Source: a virus. Taken from it: 32,210 bases of DNA. Made by a program: the position numbers and the translations under genes. The notes beneath the pieces were generated by a model that saw nothing but the letters and a program-made list of their open reading frames with translations, was not told the DNA's origin and did not search any database. This document shows positions 28,815 to 32,210 of the stretch, piece after piece (within the stretch, counting starts at the first letter, position 1; each line of letters begins with the position of its first letter). The stretch is taken from the IMG/VR virus record IMGVR_UViG_3300027743_000066, positions 1-32,210 of that record; one strand, written 5' to 3'.

Positions 28815-29280
28815 GGACTATCCAGCCCGCAATTTCATACGTGATGTTGCCGTGTCCTACCAAGGGGACGATTGCTTGATTTGGCCCTTCGTCCGACGCG
28901 GAAACAACGGCTATCCCATCCTTTACGAACACGGCAAAAAACGTGGAGCGCATAGGTTTGTTTGCATCGGAGCGCACGGGGAGCCGCCGACGCCCCGGCA
29001 TGAGGCGGCGCATCTATGCGGGAAAGGCCACTTGGGTTGCGTCAATCCTCGCCACCTTGCGTGGAAGACGCCCAAGGAGAACCAAGCCGATAAGATCATT
29101 CACGGCGTTCACAATCGCGGTGAGCGCAACGGTAATGCCGTTCTAACAGCAGAGAAGGTGCAGGAAATCCGCAGCCTTAAGACAACAATGCCTCGAAGGG
29201 AGTTGGCCAAAATCTACGGCGTCACGCCTCAAACCATAAGCAAGGTCACAACAGGAACAGGATGGAGCCACATTCCATGA
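28801..29280 (+). CDS. HNH homing endonuclease (HNH_3 type), paralogue 2
   Basis: The protein has 159 residues from MRYYRDYPARN, after AAGGAGGG. DDCLIWPFVRRGNNGYPILY precedes the HNH core HEAAHLCGKGHLGCVNPRHL, then AWKTPKENQADKIIHGVHNR. The C-terminal HTH is RRELAKIYGVTPQTISKVTT. It is clearly related to the gene at 26542 and carries all the expected Cys, His and Asn residues. Confidence 0.88.
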   Translation: MRYYRDYPARNFIRDVAVSYQGDDCLIWPFVRRGNNGYPILYEHGKKRGAHRFVCIGAHGEPPTPRHEAAHLCGKGHLGCVNPRHLAWKTPKENQADKIIHGVHNRGERNGNAVLTAEKVQEIRSLKTTMPRRELAKIYGVTPQTISKVTTGTGWSHIP

Positions 29281-29453
29281 CCCGCTATGACGACATGCTC
29301 GACAAAGGCCCGGAGCCGGGTCCGCGCCGCACCAAGATGCTGCGGCTGGAGGACATGGACGGCTACACGCTTGGCTATCAGGAATGGTTTGTCGATGAGG
29401 ACGGCTATCCTACCCACCCCGTGGAGGCTGAAAATGATCCCGACACGCTTTAA
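29277..29453 (+). CDS. Hypothetical acidic protein
   Basis: The 58-residue protein is acidic, including MLRLEDMDGYTLGYQEWFVD and a Pro/Glu-rich tail. No family is recognised. It overlaps both neighbours. Confidence 0.6.
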   Translation: MTRYDDMLDKGPEPGPRRTKMLRLEDMDGYTLGYQEWFVDEDGYPTHPVEAENDPDTL

Positions 29454-29850
29454 GGGCACCTGCCACTTCTGCGCCCGCGAACTCGACACCCGCGAACCCG
29501 GCGTTCACCAGTACGTCCACGGCTGGGTGAAAAACCGCCAGGGCGGTGGCGGCCACGGTGTCTCGCTTCCCGAGCGGGAACAGCGGTGGGCGCATGCCTG
29601 GTGCATCGATCGGTTATCGTCCGGCACCTTTGGTCAGGAGGCGCTGTTTGGAGCCAGTACCCTAAAGGTAACCGAAGCCCCAGGTCCCGAAAGGAAACCG
29701 GCTCCGACCAACGCCAGCCTGGATGAGGGCAGGCTGCAGCACGTCTGTAACGTCTGCGGCGGACATGCCCCGTTCGGCATCGGCGTGGCTCTGAAGGAAG
29801 GCGATCTGGGTCTGTGGTACTGCCGCGCCCATCTGCCCGCGCCTGAATAA
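29434..29850 (+). CDS. Zinc-finger-like phage protein
   Basis: The 138-residue protein starts MIPTRFKGTCHFCARELDTR with a CxxC. HQYVHGWVKNRQGGGGHGV follows, then WAHAWCIDR, which could complete a first metal site. Near the end HVCNVCGGHAPFGIGVALKE and GLWYCRAH give a second Cys/His cluster. The protein should bind zinc, with an unknown partner. It is the last gene of the rightward operon before the convergent RTX gene. Confidence 0.72.
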   Translation: MIPTRFKGTCHFCARELDTREPGVHQYVHGWVKNRQGGGGHGVSLPEREQRWAHAWCIDRLSSGTFGQEALFGASTLKVTEAPGPERKPAPTNASLDEGRLQHVCNVCGGHAPFGIGVALKEGDLGLWYCRAHLPAPE

Positions 29851-29854
29851 AAGA

Positions 29855-29881
29855 AACCGGCCCGCAGGGAGAGGGCCGGTT
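29855..29881 (-). terminator. Intrinsic terminator of the RTX gene
   Basis: AACCGGCCC and GGGCCGGTT form a nine-base-pair stem. On the minus strand TTTCTTTTATT follows, as expected for a rho-independent terminator of the leftward gene. Rightward there is no T-run, but the stem may still slow the convergent transcript. Confidence 0.8.
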
Positions 29882-29903
29882 GAATGGGGTCATGTGACAA
29901 AGA

Positions 29904-30815
29904 TCAGATAACGTAGAAATCGTTCGCCGTCAGATCAAGGGCTGGCTGCAGATGCGCGAACACAGTCGCGTGGCCGGAGGCCGAGCCGTTGGCGTCGTAG
30001 ATCAGGTCGCCTGTCGAGTCATCATAGACAATGCGGGTCGCCAGCGTGGTCGCCACATCACCAACCTCGAAGCGGAAGTTCGCCAGCGGTCCATCAAACG
30101 GCAGTTCGTGGAACAGGCCGAGCGCGTTGTCCAACTGGATGATGTCGCGGTTGGTGTTGAAGTCGTAGATCGACGCCGCATTGGCGGCACTCGGCGCGCT
30201 GTTGAAGACGATCGTATCCCAGCCGCCACCAGTGAAGATGTCGTCCAGGCCGCCACCGCCATTGAGCTTGTCGTTGCCGTCGCCGCCCGACAGATTGTCC
30301 GCACCGGCGCCACCGTTCAGGCGGTCGTTGCCGATCGAGCCGAGAATGCTGTCGTCGCCGGAGCCGCCAGCCAGATTGTCGTTGCCGTACTCGCCGAGCA
30401 GCAGGTCGTTGCCCGCCTCGCCCGAGATGCTGTCGTTGCCCCAGCCGCCCCACGTCGTGTCGTCGCCGGAGCCGCCCCAGATGAAATCGTCGCCGAGGTC
30501 GCCAGCCAGCCGGTCGTTGCCGACGCCGCCATAGAGGCGGTCGTTGCCCCATCCGCCGACAAGGGTATCGTTGCCCGCATCGCCAAACAGCACGTCGTTG
30601 CCGCGACCGCCGCCAATGGCGTCGTTGCCGTCGCCGCCGCGCACGACATCGTTGCCGTCGTCAGCAAGGATGTGGTCGTTGCCAGCGCCGCCGAAGATCA
30701 GGTCGCCGCCGCCGTCGCCGAAGATGCGATCGTTGCCGCCGAGACCGTTGATGTAGTCGGACGCGAACGTGCCGACGAGAACGTTGGCAAGGTTATTGCC
30801 GATGATAGCTGCCAT
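29904..30815 (-). CDS. RTX (hemolysin-type) calcium-binding protein, probably type I secreted
   Basis: The protein has 303 residues. After MAAIIGNNLANVLVGTFASD come 20 uninterrupted nine-residue RTX repeats (about 26-205; GGxGxDxLx type, such as AGNDTLVGGWGNDRLYGG). These coil into calcium-binding beta rolls. The C terminus (YDFNTNRDIIQLDNALGLFH, ending in DLTANDFYVI) has the acidic/aliphatic form of type I secretion signals in rhizobial RTX proteins. No catalytic domain is present. No secretion genes are in the window, so a host ABC exporter would be needed. Opposite strand, own terminator and unrelated function make it moron-like cargo. Confidence 0.88.
   Translation of the reverse strand: MAAIIGNNLANVLVGTFASDYINGLGGNDRIFGDGGGDLIFGGAGNDHILADDGNDVVRGGDGNDAIGGGRGNDVLFGDAGNDTLVGGWGNDRLYGGVGNDRLAGDLGDDFIWGGSGDDTTWGGWGNDSISGEAGNDLLLGEYGNDNLAGGSGDDSILGSIGNDRLNGGAGADNLSGGDGNDKLNGGGGLDDIFTGGGWDTIVFNSAPSAANAASIYDFNTNRDIIQLDNALGLFHELPFDGPLANFRFEVGDVATTLATRIVYDDSTGDLIYDANGSASGHATVFAHLQPALDLTANDFYVI
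30201..30740 (-). repeat. Twenty tandem 27-base RTX units
   Basis: These are degenerate 27-base units, one per RTX nonapeptide. GC-rich and imperfect, they are a likely site of slippage and copy-number change. Confidence 0.85.
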
Positions 30816-30938
30816 TGGAGTAAGCCCCTTGAGCCATGTGAAATTTGCCGACGGACTTTGCCACAAATCCCTGCGTCCTGAAAGGATGACGTAGGACTAG
30901 ACAAAATGTCAGGAGGTGTCAGGAGGGTTCAAAGTAGG

Positions 30939-30970
30939 TACTTGCCAACAAGTATTGCTAGTTCTACATG
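30939..30970 (+). promoter_or_regulatory. Promoter with TACTTG/CAAGTA operator
   Basis: TTGCCA and TACATG lie 17 bases apart. A perfect inverted repeat TACTTG-CCAA-CAAGTA overlaps the -35 box. It should control the rightward 128-residue gene. The rest of the 190-base gap shows only a doubled TGTCAGGAGG. Confidence 0.5.
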
Positions 30971-31005
30971 AGTGACTGCCCACTTCCGGGCAAGGAGAAC
31001 AGCAA

Positions 31006-31392
31006 ATGAGCAAGGCACTAAGCGCCCCCCGCGCACCGGGGGTGAAATCGGTCGCACAGCGCAACACCGAACGTGTGGTATTCCGGCATGCTTCGATTGT
31101 TGACGAGGTGGACACCGTCATCGATCTGATCCTCGAAGACCCTGAGTACATCGAGGGGTGGGAAATGCACAACGACGTTGTCTTCGATGATGAAAGCACC
31201 GAAGGCGACGTTGAAATCGACAAGGTCCGTCTTGCCGATATGGTCATCAAGAAGGCCAACCGCAACTTCCCGCAGATCGATGCAGCCACCACGAAGCGCG
31301 TCAAGCAGGCCGTGCAGGCCGCGCTGCGCCGCAACAAGGGCAGTGTCAATCAGCGCCGTCTCCGCATCGCAACGAAGACAGCAGCCGAGTGA
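31006..31392 (+). CDS. Hypothetical protein
   Basis: The protein has 128 residues after AAGGAG. A basic N terminus (MSKALSAPRAPGVKSVAQRN) precedes an acidic middle (VIDLILEDPEYIEGWEMHND, then FDDESTEGDVEIDKV). The C terminus is strongly basic (AVQAALRRNKGSVNQRRLRI). The basic tail could bind nucleic acid. No family is recognised. Confidence 0.65.
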   Translation: MSKALSAPRAPGVKSVAQRNTERVVFRHASIVDEVDTVIDLILEDPEYIEGWEMHNDVVFDDESTEGDVEIDKVRLADMVIKKANRNFPQIDAATTKRVKQAVQAALRRNKGSVNQRRLRIATKTAAE

Positions 31393-31401
31393 CAAAAGGA
31401 C

Positions 31402-31424
31402 GGGGGCGCATCGCCGCGTCCCCC
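31402..31424 (+). other. Stem-loop between the two rightward genes
   Basis: GGGGGCGC pairs with GCG-T-CCCCC with one bulged base. No T-run follows, so it may be a weak terminator or processing site. Confidence 0.35.
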
Positions 31425-31456
31425 TCATTCACCGAGCAGGGAAAGACACCCTTCAC

Positions 31457-32210
31457 ATGAACATATCCAATCGCATGACAGTGCTAGCCGCAGAACTTCA
31501 GAAAGCGGAAAGCCGTCGCGCCACGGGGCGCATGGAGCAGATAGAGGGTGACCTTGAGATTGGTCGCGTCCTGCTGGAAGCGCGGGGCCTTTCTGCTGAC
31601 CATGCCGAATTTGGCAAATGGCTGGCAGAGGCTGGGAGTACTGTCAGTCATCATGATCGCGCTGCCTATATCGCTATGGCGGCGGACCCTGAACGGTTCC
31701 GCGCTGTTCTGGAGAAGACCGAGCGCCGTTCTATCCAACTCATCTACGAGAAAGAGTTCAAGACCCCTTTTACTAGTGCTAGTAAAAGCCCCTGTCACAA
31801 GCCGAAACAAGCGCCGAAGATGGACAAGGCGGTGCATGCCATCGAACGCCGGGAACAGGCAGGAGAGCCGGTCACCCGCGAGGCCATCGTTGCTGAGGCT
31901 GGTGTCTCGCGCGGTATCGCCGACAGCGCCCTCGCCGCCCACAAGGCCAGCGCCAAACCCGACCCAGATGCTGTCGTCCTGTCGATGAGCGCGCAGGAGA
32001 AGCTGGACGCCCACAAGCGCAAACTGGAGAAGGAGTTCGAGTACCGGGTTCAGACAGAGGTCATCAAGCGCAGCGAGCAAGCGGAGGCTCGTCTAAGGGC
32101 GCGCTGGGACGAGCGGTTAGGCGCTTTGGAGAAGGCGTGGACCCGTCGCGACAAGGTTTTCACAAAGGCCGAGTTCGGCACGATCCTCAAGGTGCTGCAC
32201 CCGGACGGAA
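31457..32210 (+). CDS. DUF3102-like phage/plasmid protein, partial
   Basis: The frame is open to the window edge, with 251 residues visible. The N-terminal part EGDLEIGRVLLEARGLSADH, then AEFGKWLAEAGSTVSHHDRA, resembles DUF3102-type proteins of phages and plasmids. A middle HTH-like stretch reads VTREAIVAEAGVSRGIADSA. A charged coiled coil (KLDAHKRKLEKEFEYRVQTE) leads to FTKAEFGTILKVLHPDG at the cut end. It is likely a DNA-binding regulator or replication accessory; the family call is tentative. Confidence 0.6.
   Translation, partial: MNISNRMTVLAAELQKAESRRATGRMEQIEGDLEIGRVLLEARGLSADHAEFGKWLAEAGSTVSHHDRAAYIAMAADPERFRAVLEKTERRSIQLIYEKEFKTPFTSASKSPCHKPKQAPKMDKAVHAIERREQAGEPVTREAIVAEAGVSRGIADSALAAHKASAKPDPDAVVLSMSAQEKLDAHKRKLEKEFEYRVQTEVIKRSEQAEARLRARWDERLGALEKAWTRRDKVFTKAEFGTILKVLHPDG

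Noticed and set aside
9528-29280. HNH proteins as the packaging-associated HNH nuclease of HK97-like phages
   Set aside because: None sits beside the terminase, and all have HTH target-recognition parts typical of homing enzymes.
29952-30881. 309-residue rightward frame opposite the RTX gene
   Set aside because: It is the antisense of the RTX repeats, giving a low-complexity VVAxAA pattern, and it has no ribosome-binding site of note.
1-32210. Integrase, attachment site, tRNA genes, CRISPR array, insertion sequences
   Set aside because: No supporting motifs, cloverleaf-like sequences, regularly spaced repeats or transposase frames were seen, so lysogeny cannot be judged from this window.

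Overview
The window reads as part of a tailed-phage genome (free phage or prophage) of an alphaproteobacterium, most likely a Rhizobiales host. That host call is an inference from the GC-rich coding sequence, the families seen (DUF5681, DUF1064, a small Cro-like protein, a rhizobial-type RTX protein) and the style of the short phage ORFs. No integrase, tRNA, rRNA, CRISPR array or insertion sequence was found. Both ends cut through genes.

Positions 1-19.8 kb, leftward (minus strand): the packaging and virion block. In transcription order it holds a small HTH protein, a DUF5681 protein (probable small terminase), the large terminase, two small ORFs, an N6A/N4C-type DNA methyltransferase, a P22/SU10-like portal, small ORFs, scaffold, DUF5309/SU10-like major capsid protein, two related small proteins, an HNH endonuclease, a long collagen-like tail fibre, SU10-type adaptors, a large tail protein, a GNAT acetyltransferase, an S74-chaperone virion protein and a GH73 lytic enzyme. 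Portal, scaffold, capsid and adaptors together suggest a short-tailed SU10/P22-like virion. Nearly all genes are joined by TGATG or ATGA overlaps, so the block is probably translated as a coupled polycistron.

Positions 19.9-24.5 kb, mostly leftward: many very small genes, including four single- or double-span membrane proteins of 33-66 residues, an HNH gene joined to a frameshifted C5-cytosine methyltransferase with a conserved-looking overlapping frame, and a replication-initiator-like gene carrying iteron-like repeats inside its coding sequence (a lambda-O-like origin). One membrane-protein gene (20673-20888) runs rightward and overlaps the methyltransferase gene tail to tail.

Positions 24.5-25.9 kb: a control region. 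It has a 416-base non-coding stretch with a near-perfect 26-base palindrome, a perfect DnaA box and GCGCAATT repeats. Next come leftward DUF1064 nuclease-like and Cro-like genes and a divergent promoter region.

Positions 25.9-29.85 kb, rightward: an early operon that starts with a 44-residue secreted four-cysteine peptide (CX3C-X11-CX3C). Small coiled-coil ORFs, two paralogous HNH endonucleases, a probable recombination-related protein, a DUF1367-like protein and a zinc-finger protein follow.

Positions 29.85-32.2 kb: a leftward RTX calcium-binding protein with its own terminator (moron-like cargo), then a rightward promoter/operator, a 128-residue unknown protein and an incomplete DUF3102-like gene.

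The most notable signals are small gene cassettes bounded by direct repeats of gene junctions (after the terminase and after the portal), the secreted cysteine-hairpin peptide, the dual-frame methyltransferase locus, the origin-like repeats, and translation-start and operator modules shared between unrelated genes.
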